Positions 9,930 to 19,699 of a DNA stretch of 64,000 nt are shown here, piece after piece. The DNA is from Pantoea agglomerans. GTDB lineage: Bacteria; Pseudomonadota; Gammaproteobacteria; Enterobacterales; Enterobacteriaceae. The position numbers and the translations under genes are program-made. The notes under the pieces are model-generated. The model saw only the letters and a list, made by a program, of their open reading frames with translations. It ran no database searches and was not told where the DNA came from. Position 1 is the stretch's first letter. Each line of letters opens with the position of its first letter. Where the stretch lies: NCBI RefSeq assembly GCF_021397715.1, contig NZ_CP090207.1:992001-1056000 (forward strand). Direction: 5' to 3'.

Positions 9930-10817
9930 CTAACTGAACAACCGATCCAGCGCCGCGCACTGCTGCGCATCTAAGCTGCCGCCATAATTACGCGACGCGC
10001 TCCCCATTGAGTCATAGCGACGCGACACCGCGGTTTTAATGGTGGTCACAAAATCATCGCCGATACTGTAAATTGCCATCAACCGACCGATCTGCTGCTG
10101 GAGACGGGTCAGCTCAGCCAGATTGCCGTCACGCCACGCCTGCATCATCTGCGCAAAAACCTCCGGCACAATATTATTCAGCCCTGAAATGACGCCGGCA
10201 CCGCCCGCCAGCAAGTTAGGCAGCAGATATTCGTCATAGCCCGACAGCACCGCAAAATCACTGCGCACCTTCCTGGTCTCTTCAATCATTGCCCGGTTGT
10301 GTGACAGGCAGTCCACCGTATCCTTGATGCCGACGAAATTGGGTAATTTTGCGGCTAACGCAGCGACCAGCGTCGGGGTCAGATCGCAGCCGGTACGTGC
10401 CGGAAAGTTATAGGCAAACCACTTTCCGCCTAGCTGTTGATCGAGTGCTTCAAAGTAGTGCATCAGCTGCGCCTGCGTCTGGCCGTAATAGTAGGGCGGC
10501 AGCACCATAACCGCGTCGTAACCACTTTTCCATGCCGCATCCGCCAGCGTCAGCATATCGGGAATACAGGTGGCAGAGACGTTAGCCACCATTTTTAACG
10601 GCGACAATGGCCGGGCTTCTTTGATCAGCTGTAAGCGTTCCTGCTGCGTCAGTGAGGCGAACTCGCCAATGCTGCCCATGATCAGTAAGGTATCAATGCC
10701 TGAAGCGTTAAGGCGGGAAAAATGGCGTCCGAGCGCATCGATATCGAGGGCACCCTGCGCATTAAATGGGGTAACTGAGGGGCACCAGACACCGGCAAAG
10801 GCAGATTCTGCAGTCAT
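9930..10817 (-). CDS. DapA/NanA-family class I aldolase, substrate unknown
   Basis: A 295-residue cytoplasmic TIM-barrel protein of the dihydrodipicolinate synthase/N-acetylneuraminate lyase family. These enzymes form a Schiff base between a lysine and a 2-oxo acid such as pyruvate. The Schiff-base lysine is Lys165 (GIKDTV), and the partner tyrosine is Tyr136 (YNFPARTG). The loop that reads GTTGE in true DapA is GSIGE here (48-52), so it is probably a paralogue rather than the housekeeping lysine-pathway enzyme. The start has AGGAG 7 bases upstream. It stands alone, converging with yjdM and divergent from tam, so context does not reveal its substrate. Confidence 0.85.
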   Translation of the reverse strand: MTAESAFAGVWCPSVTPFNAQGALDIDALGRHFSRLNASGIDTLLIMGSIGEFASLTQQERLQLIKEARPLSPLKMVANVSATCIPDMLTLADAAWKSGYDAVMVLPPYYYGQTQAQLMHYFEALDQQLGGKWFAYNFPARTGCDLTPTLVAALAAKLPNFVGIKDTVDCLSHNRAMIEETRKVRSDFAVLSGYDEYLLPNLLAGGAGVISGLNNIVPEVFAQMMQAWRDGNLAELTRLQQQIGRLMAIYSIGDDFVTTIKTAVSRRYDSMGSASRNYGGSLDAQQCAALDRLFS

Positions 10818-10983
10818 GACTCACTCCTGAAGACGTTTCGGAAAAATGAAACAATGTTTTAACTTAATTATTCACCCTGACCACTACCAGCATTCGATTC
10901 AGAATTGAGCAATGGGTCGCACTTTTCCGCTTTTAAAGCGTCTTAACAAGCGGTCACGTCAGATAACGCAACCGGAGGTGAGC

Positions 10984-11760
10984 ATGAAAGAGTGGGATCC
11001 TGTGCTGTATCGCAAATTTGAGGCGGAACGTACCCGTCCGGCGCGTGAGCTGCTGGCGCGCATCAGCTCTGAAGAGGTTGAACAGGTCACCGATTTGGGC
11101 TGCGGTCCGGGCAACAGCACTGAACTGCTGACGGAGGCCTGGCCGCTGGCAAAAGTCTGCGGTCTCGACAGTTCTGCCGCGATGCTAGCCCAGGCGCGCG
11201 AACGGTTACCGCACTGCCATTTTGTACAGGCGGATATCCGCAGCTGGCAGGCGGAAGCGCCTCAGCAGGTGATTTATGCCAACGCCTCTTTGCAATGGCT
11301 GGATAACCATGCCGTGCTGTTTCCCCATCTGGTAAAACAGCTGGCGCCCGGCGGCGTGCTGGCGGTACAGATGCCCGATAATCTCAATGAACCCTCGCAT
11401 CAATTAATGCGCGAAGTGGCGGCAGCCGAGCCCTGGCGTACGCGTATCGGTGCGGAGACAGCAGACCGTAAACAGCTGCTCTCCAGCGGGGAATATTACG
11501 ATCTGCTGACTCAGGCGGGTTGCGAAGTGGATATCTGGCGCACCACCTATTATCACGTGATGGCCGATGCTCAGGCGATTATCAGCTGGCTCCAGGCGAC
11601 CGGTCTGCGTCCATTTCTCGCCCCGCTGGATGACGCCAGCCAGGCCGATTTTCTGGCGGCCTATCATCAGCGTCTGCTCAGCGCCTATCCGGCGCAGCGC
11701 GATGGTCAGGTTCTGCTCGCTTTCCCGCGTCTTTTTATTGTGGCGGTGAAAAAAACCTGA
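10984..11760 (+). CDS. tam: Trans-aconitate 2-methyltransferase
   Basis: SAM-dependent cytoplasmic methyltransferase that methylates trans-aconitate, a spontaneous inhibitor formed from cis-aconitate. It has 258 residues (E. coli 252). Motif I is [25 protein letters not shown] and [11 protein letters not shown] are conserved with the E. coli enzyme. The ATG at 10984 is chosen because GGAGGTG precedes it at ideal spacing and the E. coli protein begins at the equivalent residue; an in-frame upstream start at 10912 has no such support. It is not adjacent to mltB/pncC in E. coli. Confidence 0.92.
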   Translation: MKEWDPVLYRKFEAERTRPARELLARISSEEVEQVTDLGCGPGNSTELLTEAWPLAKVCGLDSSAAMLAQARERLPHCHFVQADIRSWQAEAPQQVIYANASLQWLDNHAVLFPHLVKQLAPGGVLAVQMPDNLNEPSHQLMREVAAAEPWRTRIGAETADRKQLLSSGEYYDLLTQAGCEVDIWRTTYYHVMADAQAIISWLQATGLRPFLAPLDDASQADFLAAYHQRLLSAYPAQRDGQVLLAFPRLFIVAVKKT

Positions 11761-11865
11761 TGCTCAGGGAAAGCAGGTCGCAAAAAGCGCGCAATACTGG
11801 ATAGAGGGCTTGAAAACGTGATGATATTGCTCCACGTTCAACCCACGACCTGAGGGAGAAACGCG

Positions 11866-12360
11866 ATGGATGATCAGCAGTTGCAGGCGCTTAGCGCGCA
11901 GATAGGTGAGAAGCTTAAACAGCAGAACGCCACCGTGACCTGTGCCGAATCCTGCACCGGCGGGTGGATTGCTAAGGTATTTACTGACATCAGCGGCAGC
12001 TCCGCCTGGTTTGAACGTGGCTTCGTGACCTACAGCAATGATGCCAAACAGCAGCTGGTAGGTGTGCAGGCCACCTCGCTGGAACAGTACGGGGCGGTGA
12101 GTGAAGCCGTGGTGCGTGAAATGGCGCTGGGCGCCCGACACGCGGCCCAGGCGGACTATGCTATTTCGGTGAGCGGTATTGCCGGGCCGGATGGCGGCAG
12201 TGAGGAGAAGCCAGTCGGCACCGTCTGGTTTGGTTTTGCCGGTCCGCAAGATAAAACCCTGACTTTTCAGCAGCATTTCGCCGGTGACCGTGAGGCGGTA
12301 CGTCGTCAGTCCGTTGGCTGGGCATTGCAGAAGCTGTATGGCGAATTTCTGACAAATTAA
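11866..12360 (+). CDS. pncC: Nicotinamide-nucleotide amidase PncC
   Basis: Deamidates nicotinamide mononucleotide to nicotinate mononucleotide in the pyridine nucleotide cycle. It has 164 residues (E. coli 165), the stand-alone CinA C-terminal domain. The conserved TCAESCTGG motif (positions 24-32) and SGIAGPDGGS glycine loop are present. GGGAG precedes the ATG. It lies just upstream of recA, as in E. coli, and read-through into recA is possible because no terminator is visible between them. Confidence 0.95.
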   Translation: MDDQQLQALSAQIGEKLKQQNATVTCAESCTGGWIAKVFTDISGSSAWFERGFVTYSNDAKQQLVGVQATSLEQYGAVSEAVVREMALGARHAAQADYAISVSGIAGPDGGSEEKPVGTVWFGFAGPQDKTLTFQQHFAGDREAVRRQSVGWALQKLYGEFLTN

Positions 12361-12362
12361 AC

Positions 12363-12390
12363 TTGATACTGTATGACTATACAGTATAAT
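12363..12390 (+). promoter_or_regulatory. recA promoter with LexA (SOS) box
   Basis: The -35 element TTGATA (12363-12368) and -10 TATAAT (12385-12390) are separated by 16 bases. The LexA box TACTGTATGACTATACAGTA occupies 12367-12386, with both CTGT and ACAG half-sites intact. It covers the space between the two elements, so LexA would block polymerase. Confidence 0.97.
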
Positions 12391-12444
12391 TGTCGGCAAC
12401 AGAAAGAGTGCAGGCACCCATGAGTGCGTGTTTACCCGGCTTGA

Positions 12445-13527
<1,083 letters not shown>

Positions 13528-13535
13528 TCACTGAC

Positions 13536-13567
13536 GCGGGGGTGGAGCTATCCACTCCCGCTGTTTT
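13536..13567 (+). terminator. recA terminator, leaky towards recX
   Basis: An 11-base stem (GCGGGGGTGGA / TCCACTCCCGC, one G-U pair) with a 4-base loop is followed by TGTTTTATTT. In E. coli recX is made by partial read-through of an equivalent hairpin; the same is inferred here. Confidence 0.85.
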
Positions 13568-13653
13568 ATTTACCTGACATCCTGCCTTTCTTACCTTCCT
13601 TCTCTGCCGTTCTGTCGCCATAATCCTCCTCCCGTTTGTACAAGGTGCGCAGT

Positions 13654-14172
13654 ATGACTGAACAATCTCAGCCCCAATCCAACGTTGTCTCCTTTTCTCG
13701 TCTGCTCGATCGCGCGATGCGCATCCTGGGCCAGCGCGATCACAGCCGTGCAGAACTAGCACGCAAGCTGCAACAGTCGGCGCAGCGTGCCGCCTGGGCG
13801 CAGCAGAAAGAACCGGAAATCGTCACCGAAGAGCTGCTGGAAAAAGTGCTGAACTGGTGCCAGGAAAATGGCTGGTTAAACGACGAGCGTTTCACCGAAC
13901 GTTTTATTCAGAGCCGCAGCCGCAAAGGTTTTGGTTCACAACGGGTGCGTATGGAGCTGGCGCAAAAAGGAATCGATCGCGAAGCAATTGATATTGCGAT
14001 GGAAGAGACCGAGGTTGACTGGTCTGCCTGCGCTGCCCAGCTGGCTGAGCGTAAATTTGGTCATCCGTTACCGAAAGAATGGAAAGAGAAAGCCAAAGTC
14101 CTGCGCTATCTTCAGTCAAAAGGCTTCATGACCGAAGATATTCAGTCCGTTTTCAGAAATTTTGACGACTAA
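13654..14172 (+). CDS. recX: RecA regulatory protein RecX
   Basis: Small helical-repeat protein that caps and shortens RecA filaments. From the ATG at 13654 it has 172 residues (E. coli 166). An in-frame TTG at 13636 is less likely, because AAGGTG sits well before the ATG and the family starts near MTE. Conserved RecX segments RLLDRAMRIL, NDERFTERFIQSRSRKGFG and QKGIDREAID are visible. It is 126 bases from recA and oriented with it. Confidence 0.94.
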   Translation: MTEQSQPQSNVVSFSRLLDRAMRILGQRDHSRAELARKLQQSAQRAAWAQQKEPEIVTEELLEKVLNWCQENGWLNDERFTERFIQSRSRKGFGSQRVRMELAQKGIDREAIDIAMEETEVDWSACAAQLAERKFGHPLPKEWKEKAKVLRYLQSKGFMTEDIQSVFRNFDD

Positions 14173-14305
14173 AAGCCGATGTAATTTTACTTCCCACTGA
14201 AGAAAATTTATCTTATTCCCACTTTTTGTTCCTCTCATCGGGCGCCGCCAGGATGTGGCATCGCGGAGAAGATGGAACGTTCGTTAGCGTGATTCCAGGA
14301 TATAT

Positions 14306-16933
14306 ATGAGCAAGAGCACTGCTGAGATCCGTCAAGCGTTTCTCGACTTTTTTCATAGCAAGGGACATCAGGTTGTAACCAGCAGCTCCCTCGTACCGAA
14401 TAACGATCCGACGTTGCTGTTTACCAACGCCGGAATGAACCAGTTCAAAGATGTGTTCCTCGGCCAGGACAAGCGTGATTATTCGCGCGCGACCACCTCA
14501 CAACGCTGCGTGCGTGCCGGCGGTAAACACAACGATCTTGAAAATGTCGGCTACACCGCACGTCACCACACTTTCTTTGAAATGCTGGGCAATTTCAGCT
14601 TCGGTGACTACTTCAAGAAAGAGGCCATTGCTTTTGCCTGGGAACTGTTGACGAGCGAGCAGTGGTTCGGCCTGCCAAAAGAGCGTCTGTGGGTCACGAT
14701 ATATGAGACCGATGACGAGGCTTACGCCATCTGGGCCAACGAGATTGGCGTGCCGCACGAGCGCATTATTCGTATCGGCGACAACAAAGGCGGTGCTTAC
14801 GCGTCAGATAACTTCTGGCAGATGGGCGATACCGGTCCTTGTGGTCCCTGCAGCGAGATTTTCTACGATCACGGCGATCACATCTGGGGTGGACCGCCGG
14901 GCAGCCCGGAAGAGGATGGCGACCGCTACATAGAGATCTGGAACATCGTCTTTATGCAGTTCAATCGTCAGGCGGATGGCACCATGCTGCCGCTGCCGAA
15001 ACCGTCGGTTGATACCGGTATGGGCCTTGAGCGCATTTCTGCCGTGCTGCAGCACGTCAACTCTAACTATGAAATTGACCTGTTCCAGAAACTGATTCAG
15101 GCAGTTGCGCAGGTGACCGGTGCGACCGATCTCAGCAACAAATCACTGCGCGTGATTGCTGACCACATTCGTTCCTGCGCCTTCCTGATTGCCGATGGGG
15201 TGATCCCGTCGAATGAGAACCGCGGCTACGTGCTGCGTCGCATCATTCGTCGCGCCGTACGTCATGGCAACATGCTGGGTGCGAAAGATGCGTTCTTCTA
15301 TAAGCTGGTCGCGCCACTGGTTGAGGTGATGGGAGCGGCCGGTGAAGAGTTACAGCGTCAGCAGGCTCAGGTTGAGCAGGTACTGAAAAGCGAAGAAGAG
15401 CAGTTCGCTAAGACGCTGGAGCGTGGCTTAGCGCTGCTGGATGAAGAGCTGGCGAAACTGCAGGGCGATACGCTGGATGGCGAAACGGTGTTCCGTCTGT
15501 ATGACACCTTTGGCTTCCCGGCTGACCTGACGGCAGATGTTTGCCGCGAGCGCAACCTGAAGATTGACGAAGCGGGCTTTGAGCAGGCGATGGAACAACA
15601 GCGCCAGCGTGCACGTGAAGCGAGTGGTTTCGGGGCGGATTACAGCAACGTTATTCGTATCGATGCGGCGTCTTCTTTCAAAGGTTATGACCAGCTCGAT
15701 TTAGCGGCTACGGTGAAAGCTCTCTACGTGGCGGGCGAGGCGGTAAATGAAGTCACCGCCGGTCAGGACGCGGTTGTGGTGCTGGATGAAACGCCATTCT
15801 ACGGTGAATCAGGCGGCCAGGTGGGTGATACCGGCGTGCTGACAGGGAAGAATGCTGAATTTAGCGTGCAGGATACACAAAAATATGGTCAGGCGATCGG
15901 TCATATCGGTAAGCTGACGTCAGGGCAATTACGTATCGGCGATCGCCTTGAGGCTGTAGTTGATGCGGCACGCCGGGCGCGTATCCGTCTGAACCACTCC
16001 GCTACTCACTTATTACATGCCGCACTGCGTCAGGTCCTGGGTGATCATGTAGCGCAGAAAGGGTCACTGGTTAACGACAAGTACCTGCGTTTCGACTTCT
16101 CGCATTTCGAAGCGATGAAACCTCAGGAGATTCGTCAGGTCGAAGATATCGTCAACGCGCAGATTCGCCGCAACTTGCCGGTGGAAACTGAAGTGATGGA
16201 TCTTGAAGCGGCGAAGTCCAAAGGTGCCATGGCGCTGTTTGGTGAGAAATACGATCAGCGCGTGCGCGTGCTGACCATGGGTGATTTCTCAGTTGAGCTG
16301 TGCGGCGGGACTCACGCGGCACGTACCGGCGACATCGGCCTGTTCCGCATTCAGGCGGAGTCAGGGACTGCAGCCGGTATTCGTCGTATTGAAGCGATTA
16401 CTGGTGAAGGTGCGCTGGCGCAGGTTAACGCCCAGAGCAGCCAGCTACAGGATCTGGCGCAGCTGGTGAAAGCCAACAGCAGCAACCTGAATGAGAAAGT
16501 ACGCGGTCTGGTTGATCACGTACGGGCGCTGGAGAAAGAGTTACAGCAGCTGCGCGATCAGCAAGCTGCGCAGGAAAGTGCGTCACTGAGCAGCAATGCC
16601 ATCGATGTAAAAGGGGTGAAGCTGCTGGTCAGTGAGCTGAGTAATGTCGAGCCGAAAATGTTGCGCACCATGGTCGATGACCTGAAAAACCAGCTTGGCT
16701 CTGCCATCATCGTGTTAGCAACGGTGGCGGAAGGTAAAGTGTCGTTGATCGCAGGTGTGACCAAAGATCTGACCGATCGGGTTAAAGCCGGTGAACTGAT
16801 TGCGGGTCTGGCGCAGCAGGTCGGTGGAAAAGGCGGTGGTCGCCCGGATATGGCGCAGGCTGGCGGAACCGATGCGGGTGCTCTCAAAGGCGCTTTAGCA
16901 GGGGTTGAGGACTGGGTCAGCAGCCGTCTGTAA
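14306..16933 (+). CDS. alaS: Alanyl-tRNA synthetase
   Basis: Class II synthetase charging tRNA-Ala, with editing of misacylated Ser and Gly. It has 875 residues (E. coli 876). In order: catalytic core with [11 protein letters not shown], the tRNA recognition region [11 protein letters not shown], the editing domain with [12 protein letters not shown] and CGGTHAART zinc ligands, and the C-terminal C-Ala domain ending [16 protein letters not shown] precedes the ATG. It is followed by its own terminator and then csrA, the same order as in E. coli. Confidence 0.99.
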   Translation: MSKSTAEIRQAFLDFFHSKGHQVVTSSSLVPNNDPTLLFTNAGMNQFKDVFLGQDKRDYSRATTSQRCVRAGGKHNDLENVGYTARHHTFFEMLGNFSFGDYFKKEAIAFAWELLTSEQWFGLPKERLWVTIYETDDEAYAIWANEIGVPHERIIRIGDNKGGAYASDNFWQMGDTGPCGPCSEIFYDHGDHIWGGPPGSPEEDGDRYIEIWNIVFMQFNRQADGTMLPLPKPSVDTGMGLERISAVLQHVNSNYEIDLFQKLIQAVAQVTGATDLSNKSLRVIADHIRSCAFLIADGVIPSNENRGYVLRRIIRRAVRHGNMLGAKDAFFYKLVAPLVEVMGAAGEELQRQQAQVEQVLKSEEEQFAKTLERGLALLDEELAKLQGDTLDGETVFRLYDTFGFPADLTADVCRERNLKIDEAGFEQAMEQQRQRAREASGFGADYSNVIRIDAASSFKGYDQLDLAATVKALYVAGEAVNEVTAGQDAVVVLDETPFYGESGGQVGDTGVLTGKNAEFSVQDTQKYGQAIGHIGKLTSGQLRIGDRLEAVVDAARRARIRLNHSATHLLHAALRQVLGDHVAQKGSLVNDKYLRFDFSHFEAMKPQEIRQVEDIVNAQIRRNLPVETEVMDLEAAKSKGAMALFGEKYDQRVRVLTMGDFSVELCGGTHAARTGDIGLFRIQAESGTAAGIRRIEAITGEGALAQVNAQSSQLQDLAQLVKANSSNLNEKVRGLVDHVRALEKELQQLRDQQAAQESASLSSNAIDVKGVKLLVSELSNVEPKMLRTMVDDLKNQLGSAIIVLATVAEGKVSLIAGVTKDLTDRVKAGELIAGLAQQVGGKGGGRPDMAQAGGTDAGALKGALAGVEDWVSSRL

Positions 16934-16957
16934 GTGAATTAAAACAAGGCATCGTAT

Positions 16958-16989
16958 AAAGCGTCAGAACGGTTGTTCCGGCGCTTTTT
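16958..16989 (+). terminator. alaS terminator
   Basis: The stem AAAGCGTC / GGCGCTTT (one wobble), then a mismatch and GAAC / GTTC, closes a short loop and runs into TTTTT about 25 bases after the alaS stop. Confidence 0.8.
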
Positions 16990-17183
16990 AATAGGATGTT
17001 AAAGCAGCAAATGACAAAGTCAGGTTGATGTAGTGTATTTCGGCTAAACTAACTATCAGCAGAATGTATTAGCGCATCGATGTGCATTGGTGTATTTCTC
17101 ATACTCATTGTGCAGCGTTAAATGATGGATAATGCCGGGAGCCTGTACAAGCCCGACTCTTTTAATCTTTCAAGGAGCAAAGA

Positions 17184-17369
17184 ATGCTTATTCTAACTCG
17201 TCGAGTTGGTGAAACCCTCATGATCGGTGATGAGGTGACTGTAACGGTGCTGGGTGTTAAAGGTAACCAGGTTCGCATCGGGGTTAACGCTCCGAAAGAA
17301 GTGTCTGTGCATCGCGAAGAGATCTATCAACGCATCCAGGCTGAAAAAACGCAACAAACCAGCGTTTAA
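17184..17369 (+). CDS. csrA: Carbon storage regulator CsrA
   Basis: Global RNA-binding regulator that binds GGA motifs in mRNA leaders, represses glycogen synthesis and biofilm functions, and is titrated by CsrB/C RNAs. It has 61 residues, almost identical to E. coli CsrA, including [12 protein letters not shown] and the RNA-binding RVGE and VHREEIY segments (Arg44). AAGGAG is ideally placed before the ATG. It lies between alaS and the serV-arg tRNA cluster, the conserved enterobacterial position. The 250-base upstream region probably holds several promoters, which I could not resolve. Confidence 0.99.
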   Translation: MLILTRRVGETLMIGDEVTVTVLGVKGNQVRIGVNAPKEVSVHREEIYQRIQAEKTQQTSV

Positions 17370-17377
17370 CGGATTCA

Positions 17378-17411
17378 GCGTCTCGCACTTGTGCGAGGCG
17401 CTACCGCTTTT
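17378..17411 (+). terminator. csrA terminator-like hairpin
   Basis: A 10-base stem (GCGTCTCGCA / TGCGAGGCGC, one wobble) with a CTTG loop; the T run begins about 6 bases later. It lies 8 bases after the csrA stop. Confidence 0.7.
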
Positions 17412-17561
17412 TGCGTAAAACCTGCCTTTTTCTTTTCTCCCGCTTATCCCCTTTTTTGTTAACTCCATCATCTTTCATTGTTGATAATTCACTCTTTTTG
17501 TCGCCATTTTGTCCCAATTGTGTGTGATTTGCTCAATCAAACAAAGTTTCGGAAAAATTGT

Positions 17562-17589
17562 TTGACTTAAAAGTCCGGGAAAGTAATAT
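17562..17589 (+). promoter_or_regulatory. Promoter of the serV-argVYZQ tRNA operon
   Basis: TTGACT (17562-17567), a 16-base spacer and TAATAT (17584-17589), followed by a GC-rich GTGCGCC discriminator typical of stringently controlled stable RNA promoters. It lies about 65 bases before tRNA-Ser. The preceding 17412-17561 stretch is AT rich and may act as an UP element. Confidence 0.75.
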
Positions 17590-17653
17590 GTGCGCCACGC
17601 AGTGCCGATGAGCGGAAACAAAGTTCAGCGGCGCAGTTCGGAAGAACGCGTAA

Positions 17654-17746
17654 GGTGAGGTGGCCGAGAGGCTGAAGGCGCTCCCCTGCTAAGGGAGTAT
17701 ACGGTCAAAAGCTGTATCGAGGGTTCGAATCCCTCCCTCACCGCCA
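17654..17746 (+). tRNA. serV: tRNA-Ser (anticodon GCU)
   Basis: A 93-base tRNA with encoded CCA. The acceptor stem GGTGAGG pairs with CCTCACC. The anticodon arm CTCCC-CTGCTAA-GGGAG places GCT at 17688-17690, and a long variable arm marks a serine tRNA. It is the first gene of a five-tRNA operon in the same position as E. coli serV. Confidence 0.98.
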
Positions 17747-17754
17747 TTTCCGAT

Positions 17755-17831
17755 GCATCCATAGCTCAGCTGGATAGAGTACTCGGCTACGAACCGAGCG
17801 GTCGGAGGTTCGAATCCTCCTGGATGCACCA
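17755..17831 (+). tRNA. argV: tRNA-Arg (anticodon ACG), copy 1
   Basis: A 77-base tRNA with CCA. The acceptor stem GCATCCA pairs with TGGATGC, and the anticodon loop CTACGAA carries ACG, read as inosine-CG after editing. It is the first of four identical copies. Confidence 0.98.
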
Positions 17832-17894
17832 TATTTTCGAATATGGAGAAGTGCCTCGGTGTGACATGACGCATTAGCGTTCAGGGCGCACTAA

Positions 17895-17965
17895 GGAGGA
17901 TAACGTTGCTTCAGCAACGGCCCGCAGGGCGAAGCGCAAGCTGAGTCATCCTCCTGGATGCACCA
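17895..17965 (+). repeat. Structured tRNA-Arg spacer repeat 1 with tRNA 3'-end copy
   Basis: An outer stem GGAGGAT (17895-17901) / ATCCTCC (17948-17954) encloses a GTTGC-TTCA-GCAAC hairpin and a GCCC-GCA-GGGC hairpin. The 3' side continues as a copy of the tRNA-Arg 3' end through CCA (17949-17965). It resembles, in concept, the rtT repeats of the E. coli tyrT operon; homology was not tested. Confidence 0.8.
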
Positions 17966-18050
17966 TTCGGAATAAAAGAAGTAAAGTGAACTAGCAATTC
18001 CTTTCATGGTGAGTAGTTAGCACCCTGCGTTGTACAAGAATTAAACCAAT

Positions 18051-18127
18051 GCATCCATAGCTCAGCTGGATAGAGTACTCGGCTACGAACCGAGCGGTCG
18101 GAGGTTCGAATCCTCCTGGATGCACCA
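18051..18127 (+). tRNA. argY: tRNA-Arg (anticodon ACG), copy 2
   Basis: A 77-base gene identical to the other three copies, CCA encoded. It starts 296 bases after copy 1; the first spacer is longer than the other two. Confidence 0.98.
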
Positions 18128-18190
18128 TATCTTCGGATATGGTTAAGTGCCTCAGTGTGTCATAGCGTGAAAATCGTCAGGCTGCACTAA

Positions 18191-18261
18191 GGAGGATAAC
18201 GTTGCTTCAGCAACGGCCCGCAGGGCGAAGCGCAAGCTGAGTAATCCTCCTGGATGCACCA
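18191..18261 (+). repeat. Structured tRNA-Arg spacer repeat 2 with tRNA 3'-end copy
   Basis: Same organisation as repeat 1: stem GGAGGAT (18191-18197) / ATCCTCC (18244-18250) with both inner hairpins intact. The tRNA 3'-end copy is the longest here: 19 bases, 18243-18261, match the true tRNA end exactly. Confidence 0.8.
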
Positions 18262-18319
18262 TTCTTCGTATCATTCCCAGGTTGATTTCTGTAAGTCCAT
18301 AAAAAAGTTATTCCCCAAT

Positions 18320-18396
18320 GCATCCATAGCTCAGCTGGATAGAGTACTCGGCTACGAACCGAGCGGTCGGAGGTTCGAATCCTCCTGGATGCACCA
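18320..18396 (+). tRNA. argZ: tRNA-Arg (anticodon ACG), copy 3
   Basis: A 77-base gene identical to the other copies, CCA encoded. It starts 269 bases after copy 2. Confidence 0.98.
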
Positions 18397-18458
18397 TATC
18401 TTCGGATAGGGAAAGCGCCTCAGTGTGTCATAGCGTGAAAATCGTCAGACTGCACTAA

Positions 18459-18529
18459 GGAGGATAACGTTGTTTCAGCAACGGCCCGCAGGGCGAAGCG
18501 CAAGCTGAGTCATCCTCCCGGACAGACCA
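18459..18529 (+). repeat. Structured tRNA-Arg spacer repeat 3, decayed tRNA end
   Basis: Stem GGAGGAT (18459-18465) / ATCCTCC (18512-18518) is kept. The first inner hairpin has one change that gives a wobble pair (GTTGT/GCAAC). The tRNA 3'-end copy has drifted at several bases before the CCA at 18527-18529. Confidence 0.75.
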
Positions 18530-18587
18530 TTCTTAGTATCATTCCCAGGTTAATTTCTGTAAGCCCATAAAAAAGTTATTCCCCAAT

Positions 18588-18664
18588 GCATCCATAGCTC
18601 AGCTGGATAGAGTACTCGGCTACGAACCGAGCGGTCGGAGGTTCGAATCCTCCTGGATGCACCA
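18588..18664 (+). tRNA. argQ: tRNA-Arg (anticodon ACG), copy 4
   Basis: A 77-base gene identical to the other copies, CCA encoded. It starts 268 bases after copy 3 and is the last tRNA of the cluster. Confidence 0.98.
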
Positions 18665-18726
18665 TATCTTCGGATAGGGAAAGCGTCTCAGTGTGTCATA
18701 GCGTGAAAATCGTCAGACTGCACTAA

Positions 18727-18795
18727 GGATGACAACGTTGCTTCAGCAACGACTCTCGAAGCGAAAGCTGAGTCATCCTCCCCGAAGCACCCTCT
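18727..18795 (+). repeat. Structured tRNA-Arg spacer repeat 4, most diverged
   Basis: The outer stem is now GGATGAC (18727-18733) / GTCATCC (18772-18778), different bases but still fully paired. The GTTGC/GCAAC hairpin is intact, the GCCC/GGGC hairpin is lost, and the tRNA-end copy is barely recognisable. A T-rich run (18801-18808) follows 22 bases later but is not a canonical terminator. Confidence 0.7.
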
Positions 18796-18808
18796 GCATT
18801 TCTTTTTT

Positions 18809-19132
18809 ACTTCTCCCCATGTTCTCTCCGTTACGTCATCGCTTTATTGCACCTGCTGAAATCCTGTCTGATCTCTCTCTGCTCTGATTGTTAATGTTCG
18901 AATCCGGTTTTCTGTTGTTCGCGTTTCATTAATGTCTGGCGATCGACGTTGGTCACCAGAATGTAAAAAACGCAGCAATTTCGTACTGTTATTGCCGGTC
19001 GCAGGCGATCACCTTTATCTGAAAAGAAAAATTGCTAATGCTTTCAAAGCATTTGCTGTTCATCCACCCTGGCGACAACCTGTGCACATTAGGCTAAAGT
19101 AATGTCTCATTTACAGGAGGTCCGGAGTGACA
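18809..19132. other. Intergenic region before yqaB, no gene seen
   Basis: About 320 bases with no credible ORF. There is a short AATGCTTT/AAAGCATT inverted repeat near 19040 and a strong AGGAGG plus GGAG before yqaB. A yqaB promoter is presumably here, but no pair of elements stands out. Confidence 0.5.
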
Positions 19133-19699
19133 ATGTACGATCAATACGACGCCCTGATTTTCGATATGGACGGCACGATTCTCGATACTGAGCCGACACA
19201 TCGAAAAGCGTGGCGTCAGGTACTGGCGCGTTACGGAATGACGCTGGATGAAGCGCGTATTGTTGGCTTTAATGGTGCTCCGACCTGGCGACTGGCGCAG
19301 TTCATCATCGAAACCAACCAGTCGTCTCACGATCCTCATCTTCTTGCCGCTGAAAAGACCGCCGCTGTGAAAGCGATGCTGCTGGAAAATGTTCAGCCGC
19401 TCCCGCTGATGGAAGTGGTGAAGGCGTACCACGGCCGTCGTCCTATGGCGGTGGGTACCGGCAGCGAACACAGCATGGCGGATGCGTTACTGACCCAGCT
19501 GGGCGTACGTGAGCTGTTCTCCGCGGTTGTCGGTGCTGATGACGTACAGCGGCACAAACCTGAACCGGATACCTTCTTACGCTGCGCCGAGCTGATGGGC
19601 GTGGCACCAGAGCGCTGTATCGTTTTTGAAGATGCAGATTTTGGGGTTCAGGCGGCGAAAGCGGCAGGAATGGATGTCGTGGACGTCCGCTTACTGTGA
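19133..19699 (+). CDS. yqaB: HAD-family sugar phosphatase YqaB
   Basis: Haloacid dehalogenase phosphatase; E. coli YqaB hydrolyses fructose-1-phosphate and related sugar phosphates. Motif I is FDMDGTILDTEP, with VGTGS (motif II) and FEDADFG (motif IV) later. From the ATG at 19133 the length is 188 residues, identical to E. coli. A GTG at 19127 is also possible because AGGAGG is better spaced for it, whereas GGAG at 19124-19127 serves the ATG. The stop overlaps the GTG of yqaA by 4 bases. Confidence 0.94.
   Translation: MYDQYDALIFDMDGTILDTEPTHRKAWRQVLARYGMTLDEARIVGFNGAPTWRLAQFIIETNQSSHDPHLLAAEKTAAVKAMLLENVQPLPLMEVVKAYHGRRPMAVGTGSEHSMADALLTQLGVRELFSAVVGADDVQRHKPEPDTFLRCAELMGVAPERCIVFEDADFGVQAAKAAGMDVVDVRLL

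Noticed and set aside
10912..10983. N-terminal extension of tam
   Set aside because: The extra 24 residues have no counterpart in the family, and a strong GGAGGTG lies just before the ATG at 10984.
11764..12417. 217-codon open frame antisense to pncC
   Set aside because: It covers pncC and part of the recA promoter, without family resemblance.
17755..18664. CRISPR-like regular repeats
   Set aside because: The repeats are 77-base tRNA genes with similar, not unique, spacers. No cas genes are nearby.
18798..18810. Terminator for the tRNA operon at the T-rich run
   Set aside because: The nearest stem ends 22 bases earlier, so it does not form a canonical intrinsic terminator; the true end of the operon is unresolved.
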